This document shows positions 1-5,982 of a stretch of 6,478 bases of DNA, one piece after another (positions within the stretch are counted from its first letter, which is position 1; each line of letters opens with the position of its first letter). The DNA comes from Clostridia bacterium. GTDB lineage: Bacteria; Bacillota_A; Clostridia; Christensenellales; Aristaeellaceae. The position numbers and the translations under genes were made by a program. The DNA lies in NCBI GenBank assembly GCA_017430945.1, contig JAFRMB010000074.1, forward strand, positions 1 to 6,478. Direction: 5' to 3'. The notes under the pieces were generated by a model that worked only from the letters and a program-made list of their open reading frames with translations, had not been told where the DNA came from and did no database searches.

Positions 1-1298
1 AACACGGTGAATATGCGGTTGTCGTCCATGTCGGCCAGGCGCTCGCGCACCGGGCGGTCGCCGTCATAGGGCCTGTTCAGGGTGTCCAGCTTGATCTCCG
101 CGCCGCGCACGGCCTTCATGAGTGCCATCTCGAAGGAGGGCGCGATGGACATGACCTCACCGGTGGCCTTCATCTGGGTGCCCAGGCGGCGGGAGGCGGT
201 GTGGAACTTGTCGAAGGGCCACTTGGGGAACTTCACCACCACGTAGTCCACCGCCGGCTCAAAGCAGGCGCAGGTCTTGCCGGTGATCTCGTTCTTGATC
301 TCGTCCAGCCGGTAGCCCAGGGCGATCTGGGTGGTCACCTTGGCGATGGGGGAGCCGGTGGCCTTCGAAGCCAGCGCCGAGGAGCGCGACACGCGGGGGT
401 TGACCTCGATGACCGCGTAATCAAAGCTGTCGGGGTCCAGCGCGAACTGCACGTTGCAGCCGCCCACGATGCCCAGCGCCGCGATGATGTTGAGCGCCGA
501 GGAGCGCAGCATCTGGTACTCCTTGTTGGACAGCGTCAGCGCCGGTGCCACCACGATGGAATCGCCGGTATGGATGCCCACGGGGTCCACGTTCTCCATG
601 CTGCACACGGCGATGACGTTGCCCACCGCGTCCCGCATGACCTCGAACTCGATCTCCTTCCAGCCGGCGATGTACTTCTCGACCAGCACCTGGGTGATGG
701 GCGAGGCCTCCAGCCCGATGCGGGCGACCTCGCGCAGCTCCTCGGGGCCATAGGCCACGCCGCCGCCGGTGCCGCCCAGAGTGAATGCGGGGCGGATGAT
801 GACCGGGTAGCCGATGCGCGCGGCGATCCCGAGCGCGCCGTCCACGTCCTCCGTGATGTCCGAGGGGATCACCGGCTCGCCGATCGCCGCCATGGCGTCC
901 TTGAACAGCTGCCGGTCCTCGGCCTTGTCGATGGCGTCCACGTTGACGCCGATGAGCTTCACGCCGTGCGACTCGAGAAAGCCCTCCTTGTCGAGCTGCA
1001 TGGCCAGCGTCAGCCCCGTCTGCCCGCCCAGTCCGGCGAGCATGCTGTCGGGCTTTTCCTTTTCTATGATGCGCTTGACCGTCTCCAGCGTCAGCGGCTC
1101 CAGGTAGATCTCGTCCGCCAGCGCCTTGTCCGTCATGATCGTGGCGGGGTTGGAGTTCACCAGCACCACATCGATGCCGGCGGCCTTCAGCACGCGGCAG
1201 GCCTGCGCGCCGGCGTAGTCGAACTCGGCGGCCTGACCGATCACGATGGGGCCGGAGCCGATCATCAGCACCTTTCGGATATCCTTATTCAGCGGCAT
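1..1298 (-). CDS. carB: Carbamoyl-phosphate synthase large subunit, N-terminal part (cut by window edge)
   Basis: This is the ammonia- and ATP-using synthetase subunit of carbamoyl-phosphate synthase. It makes carbamoyl phosphate from bicarbonate, glutamine-derived ammonia and two ATP, in the cytoplasm, for arginine and pyrimidine synthesis. Only 432 codons are inside the window, against roughly 1,060-1,070 residues for the whole family. They cover the first carboxyphosphate-forming half. The start reads [20 protein letters not shown], followed by the [12 protein letters not shown] stretch. The ATP-grasp domain has Arg129, Arg169 in [14 protein letters not shown] (167-180), GIHTGDS (241-247) and [19 protein letters not shown] (297-315), all in register with E. 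coli CarB from memory. The ATG at 1298 has GGAGG eight bases upstream (1307-1311), inside the end of carA. The gene overlaps carA by 14 nt, so translational coupling is likely. The missing C-terminal half should lie beyond the left edge. Confidence 0.97.
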   Translation of the reverse strand, partial: MPLNKDIRKVLMIGSGPIVIGQAAEFDYAGAQACRVLKAAGIDVVLVNSNPATIMTDKALADEIYLEPLTLETVKRIIEKEKPDSMLAGLGGQTGLTLAMQLDKEGFLESHGVKLIGVNVDAIDKAEDRQLFKDAMAAIGEPVIPSDITEDVDGALGIAARIGYPVIIRPAFTLGGTGGGVAYGPEELREVARIGLEASPITQVLVEKYIAGWKEIEFEVMRDAVGNVIAVCSMENVDPVGIHTGDSIVVAPALTLSNKEYQMLRSSALNIIAALGIVGGCNVQFALDPDSFDYAVIEVNPRVSRSSALASKATGSPIAKVTTQIALGYRLDEIKNEITGKTCACFEPAVDYVVVKFPKWPFDKFHTASRRLGTQMKATGEVMSIAPSFEMALMKAVRGAEIKLDTLNRPYDGDRPVRERLADMDDNRIFTV

Positions 1299-2358
1299 TT
1301 CCGGCGCCTCCCATCAGGTCTGTGAATTTATCGAACAAAAACGACGTGTCCATCGGGCCGGCGCAGGCCTCGGGGTGGAACTGTACGGTGAACGCGCGGT
1401 ATTCGGGATAATCCACGCCCTCGCAGGTCATGTCGTTGGCGTTCACGAAGCGCACCGTGCCGACGGGCAGGCTGTCAGACACCACCGCGTAGCCGTGGTT
1501 CTGGCTGGTGATGTAGGTGTGCCCGGTGACCAGGTCCTTGCAGGGCTGGTTCGCGCCGCGATGGCCGTACTTCAGCTTTTCCGTGCGCCCGCCGGCGGCC
1601 AGCGCCGTCAGCTGGTGCCCCAGGCAGATGCCGAAGATGGGCACCTTGCCCAGCAGCTTTCGGATCTCGGCGATGCAGGTGGTGTTCTCCGCCGGGTCGC
1701 CCGGGCCGTTGGACAGCATCACGCCGTCCGGGCGATCGGCCAGGATCTGCTCGGCGGTCGTGTCGTAGGGCACGGCCTTCACGTCGCACCCGCGCCGCTG
1801 CAGCTCGCGCTCGATGTTGTGCTTCGCGCCGTAATCCACCAGCGTGACGTTGAAACGCTTCGGCCCGACGGCCGGGAACAGCTCGGTCCTGCCGGTGGAC
1901 ACCGATCTTACCGCGTCGGTGATCGCGAAGCGCCGCAGCGCGTCCATGTCCGCGGGCAGCTCGCGGCAGATCATGGCGTTCATCACGCCCTGCTCGCGCA
2001 GGCGTTGCGTGATCGCGCGGGTGTCCACGCCGCAGATCCCCGGCACGCCGCGGGCCTTCAGGAAGGTGTCGATGTCGTATTCGCAGCGGAAGTTGCTGGG
2101 CGTGTCGCACCACTCGCGCACCACATAGCCGCGCACGCAGCAGTCGCCCTCGAAATCCGCTTCGATGATGCCGTAATTGCCGATCAGCGGAAAGGTCTGC
2201 ATGACGATCTGGCCGTAATAGCTGGGATCGGTCAGCGTCTCGATGTAGCCGACCACGCCGGTGTTGAACACCAGCTCGCCGACCGACGCGCCCTCCGCGC
2301 CAAAGCCCTCGCCCTCGTAGACCGTGCCGTCCGACAGCACGAGATAAGCCTTTGCCAT
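1285..2358 (-). CDS. carA: Carbamoyl-phosphate synthase small (glutaminase) subunit
   Basis: This subunit hydrolyses glutamine and passes ammonia to CarB. The 357-residue protein is full length for the family (about 350-380). The N-terminal CarA domain occupies roughly residues 1-160: [38 protein letters not shown], then [19 protein letters not shown]. The class I glutamine amidotransferase domain follows from about 170: VDYGAKHNI (174-182), LSNGPGDP (215-222), the nucleophile elbow GICLGHQ with Cys245, SQNHGYAV, and the catalytic His328 and Glu330 in QFHPEA. The triad is intact, so it should be active. The ATG at 2358 has GGAGG at 2365-2369, six bases upstream. It follows argF after a 48-nt gap and overlaps carB by 14 nt, so all three are probably one transcript. 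Confidence 0.97.
   Translation of the reverse strand: MAKAYLVLSDGTVYEGEGFGAEGASVGELVFNTGVVGYIETLTDPSYYGQIVMQTFPLIGNYGIIEADFEGDCCVRGYVVREWCDTPSNFRCEYDIDTFLKARGVPGICGVDTRAITQRLREQGVMNAMICRELPADMDALRRFAITDAVRSVSTGRTELFPAVGPKRFNVTLVDYGAKHNIERELQRRGCDVKAVPYDTTAEQILADRPDGVMLSNGPGDPAENTTCIAEIRKLLGKVPIFGICLGHQLTALAAGGRTEKLKYGHRGANQPCKDLVTGHTYITSQNHGYAVVSDSLPVGTVRFVNANDMTCEGVDYPEYRAFTVQFHPEACAGPMDTSFLFDKFTDLMGGAGNAAE
1307..1311 (-). promoter_or_regulatory. carB ribosome binding site inside carA
   Basis: GGAGG on the minus strand, eight bases before the carB ATG. It lies within the last codons of carA (the Gly-Gly-Ala region), so ribosomes ending carA are already close to the carB start. This placement supports ATG 1298 as the carB start. 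Confidence 0.8.
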
Positions 2359-2406
2359 GGTCTGCCTCCGACTGAAATGTTACGATATTACGAATGTGTG
2401 ACGGCG

Positions 2407-3399
2407 TCAGGCCCCCGCCAGCGTCGCGGCCATCACGGCCTTGATGGTGTGCATGCGGTTCTCGGCCTCGTCGAACACGATGGACTGCTTCCCCTCGAAC
2501 ACCTCGTCGGTGACCTCCATCGCGGTCAGGCCGAACCGCTCGTGGATCTGGCGGCCGATGCCGGTGCCCAGGTCGTGGAAGGCGGGCAGGCAGTGCATGA
2601 ACACCGCATCCGGGCCGGCCATCGACATCAGCGCGGCGTTCACCTGATAGGGCGACAGGTCGGCGATGCGCTCGGCCCATACCGCGTCCGGCTCGCCCAT
2701 CGACACCCACACGTCCGTGTAGATGACGTCGGCGCCCTTCACGGCCGCTTCGGGATCCTCGATGAAGGACAGGCGTGCGCCGGTGTGCGCCGCCACCGCC
2801 CGGCACTGTTCGACGAGCGCGGGGTCGGGGAAGTACTTTGCGGGGGCGCAGGCCACGAAGTCCAGCCCCAGCTTGGCGCAGCCCGCCATCAGGCTGTTGC
2901 CCATGTTGTAGCGCGCGTCGCCCATGTAGACCAGCTTGATGCCCCGGATCCGCCCGAAGTGTTCGCGTATGGTCAGCATGTCCGCCAGCACCTGGGTGGG
3001 GTGGAACTCGTTGGTCAGCCCGTTCCACACCGGCACGCCCGCGTGCTTCGCCAGCGCCTCGACGATCTCCTGTCCGAAGCCGCGGTATTCGATGCCGTCG
3101 AACATGCGGCCCAGCACCCGCGCGGTGTCGGCGATGGATTCCTTCTTGCCGATCTGGCTGCCCGAGGGATCCAGATACGTCACGCCCATGCCCAGGTCGT
3201 GCCCGGCCACCTCGAAGGCGCAGCGCGTGCGGGTCGACGTCTTCTCAAAGATCAGCGCGATGTTCCTGCCGCGGCACAGGTCGTGCGCCACGCCGGCGCG
3301 CTTCTTCGCCTTGAGCTCCGCGGCCAGGTCGATGAGATGCATGATCTCCTCCGGCGTAAGATCCATGAGCTTCAGAAAGCTCCTGCCCTTCAGATCCAT
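2407..3399 (-). CDS. argF: Ornithine carbamoyltransferase (ArgF/ArcB type)
   Basis: Transfers the carbamoyl group from carbamoyl phosphate to ornithine, giving citrulline and phosphate; a cytoplasmic step of arginine synthesis. The protein has 330 residues, normal for the family. Visible motifs are the carbamoyl-phosphate loop STRTR (55-59), [20 protein letters not shown] (80-99), HPTQ (133-136), [10 protein letters not shown] (160-169), the ornithine-binding region TDVWVSMGE (228-236), the HCLP loop with Cys270 (269-272), and a C-terminal [11 protein letters not shown]. It resembles E. coli ArgF/ArgI and catabolic ArcB ([20 protein letters not shown]) more than the shorter B. subtilis ArgF type. 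The carAB neighbours favour an anabolic role, but sequence alone does not exclude the ArcB direction. The reading frame stays open far upstream. I chose ATG 3399 because it has GGGGGAGG eight bases upstream, family homology starts there, and the promoter lies at 3439-3467. Confidence 0.95.
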   Translation of the reverse strand: MDLKGRSFLKLMDLTPEEIMHLIDLAAELKAKKRAGVAHDLCRGRNIALIFEKTSTRTRCAFEVAGHDLGMGVTYLDPSGSQIGKKESIADTARVLGRMFDGIEYRGFGQEIVEALAKHAGVPVWNGLTNEFHPTQVLADMLTIREHFGRIRGIKLVYMGDARYNMGNSLMAGCAKLGLDFVACAPAKYFPDPALVEQCRAVAAHTGARLSFIEDPEAAVKGADVIYTDVWVSMGEPDAVWAERIADLSPYQVNAALMSMAGPDAVFMHCLPAFHDLGTGIGRQIHERFGLTAMEVTDEVFEGKQSIVFDEAENRMHTIKAVMAATLAGA

Positions 3400-3438
3400 A
3401 TTTGCGGCCTCCCCCTGCCCGTTCGTTCCATGCCCATC

Positions 3439-3467
3439 ATTATAGTACGCGCGCCATGAAAATACAA
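3439..3467 (-). promoter_or_regulatory. Promoter of argF-carA-carB
   Basis: On the minus strand, TTGTAT (3467-3462) is followed after exactly 17 bases by TATAAT (3444-3439), a perfect -10. Predicted transcription start is near 3432, giving a leader of about 33 nt before the argF ATG at 3399. It sits in an AT-rich island between the GC-rich gene and the GC-rich intergenic DNA. Confidence 0.85.
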
Positions 3468-3474
3468 GGCCTGG

Positions 3475-3492
3475 AATGTAAATATATGCAGA
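3475..3492. promoter_or_regulatory. Candidate ARG box, promoter-proximal
   Basis: The core TGTAAATATATGCA (3477-3490) matches 9 of 14 positions of the known ArgR/AhrC core TGAATAATTATTCA. It lies just upstream of the argF -35 element and is centred near -52. On its own it would be weak; the second, better box 21 bp away makes it credible. Confidence 0.5.
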
Positions 3493-3495
3493 CGA

Positions 3496-3513
3496 TGTGA
3501 ATATGTATGCATC
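3496..3513. promoter_or_regulatory. Candidate ARG box, promoter-distal
   Basis: The core TGAATATGTATGCA (3498-3511) matches 11 of 14 positions of the ArgR core TGAATAATTATTCA, with an intact TGAATA left half. It is 21 bp from the other box, the usual spacing of paired ARG boxes (18-bp boxes with a 3-bp gap). Centre near -73 relative to the predicted argF start. Confidence 0.55.
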
Positions 3514-3660
3514 GAACCGTCGGCGCGCGGCGGCCGGAAGCGGCGGGCGCGGGGGAAGGGGGACCTGGGCGCACAAAGCGCCTGAAGGCCGGCGGATATC
3601 CGGTGCGCGCCCGGAAGCGTGCGGCTTCGCGTGAGGGAGGATCCTTGACGCGCGGACAAG

Positions 3661-3890
3661 GGGGGATATGTATTCCGGGCAGGGGAACGGCGAGACGCGC
3701 ATGGGATCAGAGGAGGGGCGCAGGGGAGCGCGCGGGACACACACGGGAAACCGGAAGGCGCACAGACGGGCAAGGGAGGCGATCGCGGGAAATGCGTAAA
3801 GGCGCGCAGACGGGAAAAGGAGGCTCACACGGGAACGCGAAAATGCGCAGAAAGGATCCGCGCGGCGCACATGAGGACGCGGAAGGCGGA
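3661..3890. repeat. Degenerate 42-44 bp tandem repeat tract
   Basis: GGG-containing positions recur at about 3661, 3703, 3745, 3787 and 3831 (steps of 42, 42, 42, 44). The clearest pair of units is 3757-3800 and 3801-3843. Both start GGCGC(A/G)CAGACGGG, continue with an A/G-rich stretch ending GGAGGC or GGGAGGC, then (C)GGGAA and a short A-run. Outer units are much decayed. The plus strand is strongly purine-rich. This looks like an old minisatellite, and its edges are uncertain. Confidence 0.45.
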
Positions 3891-4016
3891 CGGAGAGACG
3901 CCGGTCCCGTCGGCCCATATGGCGAAGGCGCCCGCAGCTCGCAAGGGCGCCCCTCCGGCGACGCCCCGGAAGGGACCGTTTCAAAACAGCATCCGGTGAA
4001 AGGCTCATAGAGCATG

Positions 4017-4066
4017 GATCGCCGTCCGCCGAGGGGCACCATAATGGGTGTCTGCGGACGGCGATC
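4017..4066. repeat. Long intergenic hairpin with CCATAAT core
   Basis: A perfect 13-bp inverted repeat (GATCGCCGTCCGC at 4017-4029, reverse complement at 4054-4066) encloses a second stem in which CACC (4037-4040) pairs with GGTG (4047-4050), loop ATAATG. A four-base bulge lies on the left side. No T-run follows, so it is not a typical terminator. The inner part resembles the palindrome that starts each 99-bp unit near 6019. Confidence 0.6.
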
Positions 4067-4372
4067 ACGCCGTCCGCACGGATGGACGATCCGCCGCCGA
4101 ATGCATCAAGACAGCCCCGTCGCCCCGATCGAGGCGCGGGATCTGGGCAGTCCGCGCGTCCGGACGCCGCACGCGCGGCCCGTGCCGATCCCTGACGAGG
4201 GAGCGATGCCATGCCGGGATCCGGCGACGGGCAGCACCCCGGACGGGGCACGCGCACGGGCGTACCACGACGGCTTGCGTGAGAGGATGCGCGCGGGATG
4301 GTTCCAGCGACCGGATGTGCGCCGCGCACCGCCTCTGCGGGACGGCGACAGCCGCCAAATTGTGACGGGTAC

Positions 4373-4401
4373 TTGACGCAAATATGAAATTGTGATAGAA
4401 T
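4373..4401 (+). promoter_or_regulatory. Promoter P1 (no recognisable gene downstream)
   Basis: TTGACG (4373-4378), 17-base spacer, TAGAAT (4396-4401) with an extended -10 TG at 4391-4392 or 4393-4394; the sequence reads TGTGATAGAAT. Predicted start near 4408. The element lies in a local AT-rich patch. It is very like P2 at 4777. The nearest downstream ATG (4414) has no ribosome site and its 82-codon frame has no recognisable features. Confidence 0.7.
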
Positions 4402-4407
4402 TACGAC

Positions 4408-4680
4408 CGGAATATGACAAGTGCCGGCATCCATCCGGGCAGTTTTGCGGGTCGGCGCGCGGGTGATATCCGGAGAGCGCCGGGAACGGCGCGGCAGGGG
4501 CGCGGAGGGTCCGAAAACCTGCCGAAATGCCTGATAATGCGGGCGTTTTGCCGCGCCGGCGGCCCGATCTCCCTGCGTTGCGGGCGGCATGCCGCACAGG
4601 GAGGGCCGGCAGCCTCCCGGGATCCCCGGAGCGGTCCCGCGGGCGACAAACAATTGAAATGAACGGCCATTCGGCCCGGT
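4408..4680 (+). ncRNA. Possible transcript from P1 of unknown nature, with a strong hairpin at 4555-4610
   Basis: This stretch follows P1 and holds no convincing gene. It contains a strong nested hairpin: GCCGGC (4555-4560) with GCCGGC (4605-4610), CTCCCTG (4569-4575) with CAGGGAG (4597-4603), and TGCGG (4579-4583) with CCGCA (4592-4596). A second near-palindrome, CTCCCGGGATCCCCGGAG, follows at about 4614-4631. In such GC-rich DNA hairpins arise easily by chance, so an RNA gene is only a suggestion. The 3' end is unknown, and I recognise no known RNA family. Confidence 0.25.
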
Positions 4681-4682
4681 TT

Positions 4683-4733
4683 AACAAGCATAAATGTTTA
4701 GATCCACATACAATTTAAACATTTATGCTTGTT
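4683..4733. repeat. Perfect 18-bp inverted repeat, AT-rich, operator-like
   Basis: AACAAGCATAAATGTTTA (4683-4700) and its exact reverse complement (4716-4733) are separated by 15 bases. Outside the arms, TCGGCC (4671-4676) can pair with GGCCGA (4741-4746). The arms are AT-rich inside very GC-rich DNA. The site lies about 45 bp upstream of the -35 of the XRE-gene promoter. It could be an operator for that regulator, a recombination site, or a weak terminator for a P1 transcript; the operator reading fits the third copy at 4748 best. Confidence 0.8.
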
Positions 4734-4747
4734 TAATTATGGCCGAT

Positions 4748-4761
4748 TAAACATCTGTGCT
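4748..4761 (+). promoter_or_regulatory. Third copy of the palindrome half-site, next to promoter P2
   Basis: TAAACATCTGTGCT matches the right arm TAAACATTTATGCT at 4716-4729 in 12 of 14 positions. It is in the same orientation and 32 bp away, about three helical turns. It ends 15 bases before the -35 of P2, a typical place for a regulator to act. Confidence 0.5.
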
Positions 4762-4776
4762 AATGCACCGGCGGGC

Positions 4777-4806
4777 TTGACGCTCGACAAAACGGTGTGA
4801 TAGAAT
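4777..4806 (+). promoter_or_regulatory. Promoter P2 of the XRE-family gene
   Basis: TTGACG (4777-4782), 18-base spacer, TAGAAT (4801-4806) with an extended -10 (TGA directly before TAGAAT). Predicted start near 4813, giving a leader of about 78 nt. It shares CTTGACGC and the 11-mer TGTGATAGAAT with P1. Confidence 0.8.
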
Positions 4807-4819
4807 GATGCCGATACCA

Positions 4820-4857
4820 GGCCCGACCCGGGATCGCGCGCGGTCCGGGGCCGGGCC
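4820..4857 (+). other. GC-rich hairpin in the leader of the XRE-family gene
   Basis: The arms 4820-4835 and 4842-4857 form a 16-position stem with two mismatches and one G-T pair around a six-base GCGCGC loop. No T-run follows, so it should not terminate transcription. It ends 20 bases before the GGAGG ribosome site at 4878-4882 and leaves that site unpaired. It may stabilise the mRNA or influence translation. Confidence 0.55.
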
Positions 4858-4890
4858 CAGCACCGGGGACGGGGTTTGGAGGCGTGGACC

Positions 4891-5397
4891 ATGAGTGTCG
4901 GCAGGCGGATCCGGAAGGCCAGGATGTTCAGGGGCCTCAGCCAGCGTGAGCTCGGCCAGATGGTCGGCTTCACGCCCGGCACGGCGGACGCGCGCGTCGC
5001 CCAGTACGAGCTGGGCATCCGCAAGCCCCGCGAGGCGCTGCTCCGGAAGATGGCCGAGGCGTTGGACGTGAGCTACGGCGCGCTGCGCGAGCCCTCGATC
5101 TACACCGAAGAGGACATCATGCAGACGCTCTTCGAGATGGACGACATGATGCCGGTGACCGTGCATCTCACGGAGGATGGCTACGCCGTCGTGCTGGGCG
5201 GGCATCTGCTGGACCGGCAGCTGGAGGAGTGGCAACGCCGCAAGTGCGAGCTGGCGGAGGGGGAGATCTCCCCGGACGAATACATGGAGTGGAAGCTGAA
5301 CTGGCCGCAGACGTCGGACGGCGCCGGGCGGCATTCCCAGCGAAAGGGCTGGCGCGCGAAGGCCGACGCGGAGGATCCGCGGGACGGCGAGCGCTGA
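4891..5397 (+). CDS. Small XRE-family helix-turn-helix DNA-binding protein
   Basis: The 168-residue soluble protein has a Cro/CI-type helix-turn-helix at about residues 5-59: RIRKARMFRGLSQRELGQMV, then the likely recognition helix around TADARVAQYELG (31-42), then REALLRKMAEALDVSYGAL. The rest is acidic then mixed: YTEEDIMQTLFEMDD (71-85), a strand-like VTVHLTEDGYAVVLGG, and LEEWQRRKCELAEGEISPDEYMEWKLNWP (111-139). The ending is basic and low in complexity. This layout, with W...GEIS.EEY..WK..WP, recalls a common but uncharacterised regulator type in gut Clostridia (from memory). No membrane segment or enzyme motif is seen. ATG 4891 is preferred over the in-frame TTG at 4876, because GGAGG (4878-4882) lies eight bases before the ATG and would be inside the longer frame. 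The gene is alone, with its own promoter P2 and terminator. The palindromic sites upstream suggest autoregulation; the target is unknown. Confidence 0.88.
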   Translation: MSVGRRIRKARMFRGLSQRELGQMVGFTPGTADARVAQYELGIRKPREALLRKMAEALDVSYGALREPSIYTEEDIMQTLFEMDDMMPVTVHLTEDGYAVVLGGHLLDRQLEEWQRRKCELAEGEISPDEYMEWKLNWPQTSDGAGRHSQRKGWRAKADAEDPRDGER

Positions 5398-5407
5398 CAA
5401 AGGCACG

Positions 5408-5447
5408 GGGGCTTCGGGCGGCGAACGGCCGCCGGGCCCCTCTTTTT
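5408..5447 (+). terminator. Rho-independent terminator of the XRE-family gene
   Basis: A two-part stem starts 10 bases after the stop codon. GGGGC (5408-5412) pairs with GCCCC (5436-5440), and GGCGGC (5417-5422) pairs with GCCGCC (5428-5433) around the loop GAACG. TCTTTTT (5441-5447) follows directly. The T-run merges into the first 67-bp repeat unit. Confidence 0.85.
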
Positions 5448-5847
5448 ATGTGCCGTTACCGGAGTGGTTTTTCCGTTCGCGGGCGCCGCCCGGACCGCCG
5501 GTCCCGCGCACTTTATATGCCGCCGTCGGCATGGATCTTTTGTTCGCGGGCGACAAACGACGGCCTTGCCTCGAGCCCTTTATGTGCTTCCGTCAGGATG
5601 TTTTTTTCGCTCGCGGGTGCTGTCCGGACCGCTGGAGAAAAGCACATTATGTGGCGTTATCCGAGAGTTTTCCCGTTCATAGATGCCGCTCGGATCGTCG
5701 GATCCCGGCACCCTATATGTGCCTCTATTGCCGCATTATTCTGTTTGCAGGCGCCGCCCGGACCGCCGGATCCCGCGACCTTTATATGCCGCTGTCGGGA
5801 CGGTTTATCCGTTCGCGGGCGATCCACCGAAGCCGGCGACGCGCGCT
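5445..5847. repeat. Diverged tandem repeat array, 67-bp period, about six units
   Basis: Units start at 5445, 5512, 5579, 5646, 5714 and 5781 (steps 67, 67, 67, 68, 67). A strongly decayed seventh may start at 5848. Each begins TTTAT(A/G)TGCCG or a variant, has a T-rich middle, then TTCGCGGGCG and a GC-rich inverted-repeat tail with CCGGACCGCCGG in units 1 and 5. Units 1 and 5 share a 19-base identical block in the tail (GCGCCGCCCGGACCGCCGG). The period is not a multiple of three, so each protein-like pattern shifts frame from unit to unit, which argues against coding. Confidence 0.85.
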
Positions 5848-5982
5848 TTTTCCGGGGACAGCCACCCTTCGCGCGGACCGGATCGTCCATCTGAAAACGG
5901 TATAAGTATTCATTTTTTTGCGCACGCCGAAGGCCGGAAAAATGGCCGACGGGACCCTCTGAACAGGCCCGCCCCGCGCCCA
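5848..5982. other. Spacer between the two repeat arrays
   Basis: No gene is supported here. It begins with a possible decayed seventh 67-bp unit. It contains an AT-rich patch with TATAAG (5901-5906) but no matching -35, and the inverted repeat CATTTTT (5911-5917) with AAAAATG (5938-5944). The base order (T-run before, A-run after) is the reverse of a terminator. Confidence 0.45.

Larger units (their letters stand above)
3514..4372. other. Long GC-rich intergenic region without a supported gene
   Basis: About 860 bases between the argF control region and promoter P1. Several long open frames exist on both strands, but they overlap each other, are rich in Arg, Gly, Pro and Ala as expected from GC-rich non-coding DNA, and none has both a good ribosome site and recognisable protein motifs. 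The first part is purine-rich on the plus strand and contains a degenerate repeat tract (3661-3890). The middle holds a long hairpin (4017-4066). Nothing recognisable was found at 4067-4350. Confidence 0.6.

Noticed and set aside
201..3459. Long plus-strand open frames (201-1325, 1246-3459) and the minus frame 1475-3028
   Set aside because: They lie opposite to or out of frame with carB, carA and argF, are His/Arg/Gly-rich, and cross real gene borders; they are shadows of GC-rich genes.
3507..4010. 167-codon plus-strand frame
   Set aside because: Gly/Arg-rich low-complexity product over the degenerate repeat tract, with no ribosome site and no motif.
4014..4376. 120-codon plus-strand frame, or a 56-codon version from ATG 4206 with GGGAG upstream
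   Set aside because: Arg/Pro-rich product with no recognisable feature; the frame runs over the long hairpin and into P1. The 4206 start has a passable ribosome site but nothing else.
3400..4653. Minus-strand open frame joined to argF, which would make a 748-residue protein
   Set aside because: The extra part is Arg/Pro/Ala-rich with no domain, the family homology starts at 3399 with a strong ribosome site, and the promoter and ARG boxes lie inside the extension.
4414..4662. 82-codon plus-strand frame just after P1
   Set aside because: No ribosome site and no recognisable motif; kept only as an alternative to a non-coding RNA.
4683..4740. Terminator for a P1 transcript
   Set aside because: The stem is AT-rich and followed by TTTAATTA rather than a clean T-run; the third half-site copy points to protein binding instead. 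Not fully excluded.
4876..4890. Upstream TTG start for the XRE gene (five extra codons)
   Set aside because: The ribosome site GGAGG lies within these codons, eight bases before ATG 4891, so ATG is the better start.
5911..5944. Bidirectional terminator
   Set aside because: The plus strand has the T-run before and the A-run after the GC part, the opposite order to a terminator, and the inner stem is weak.
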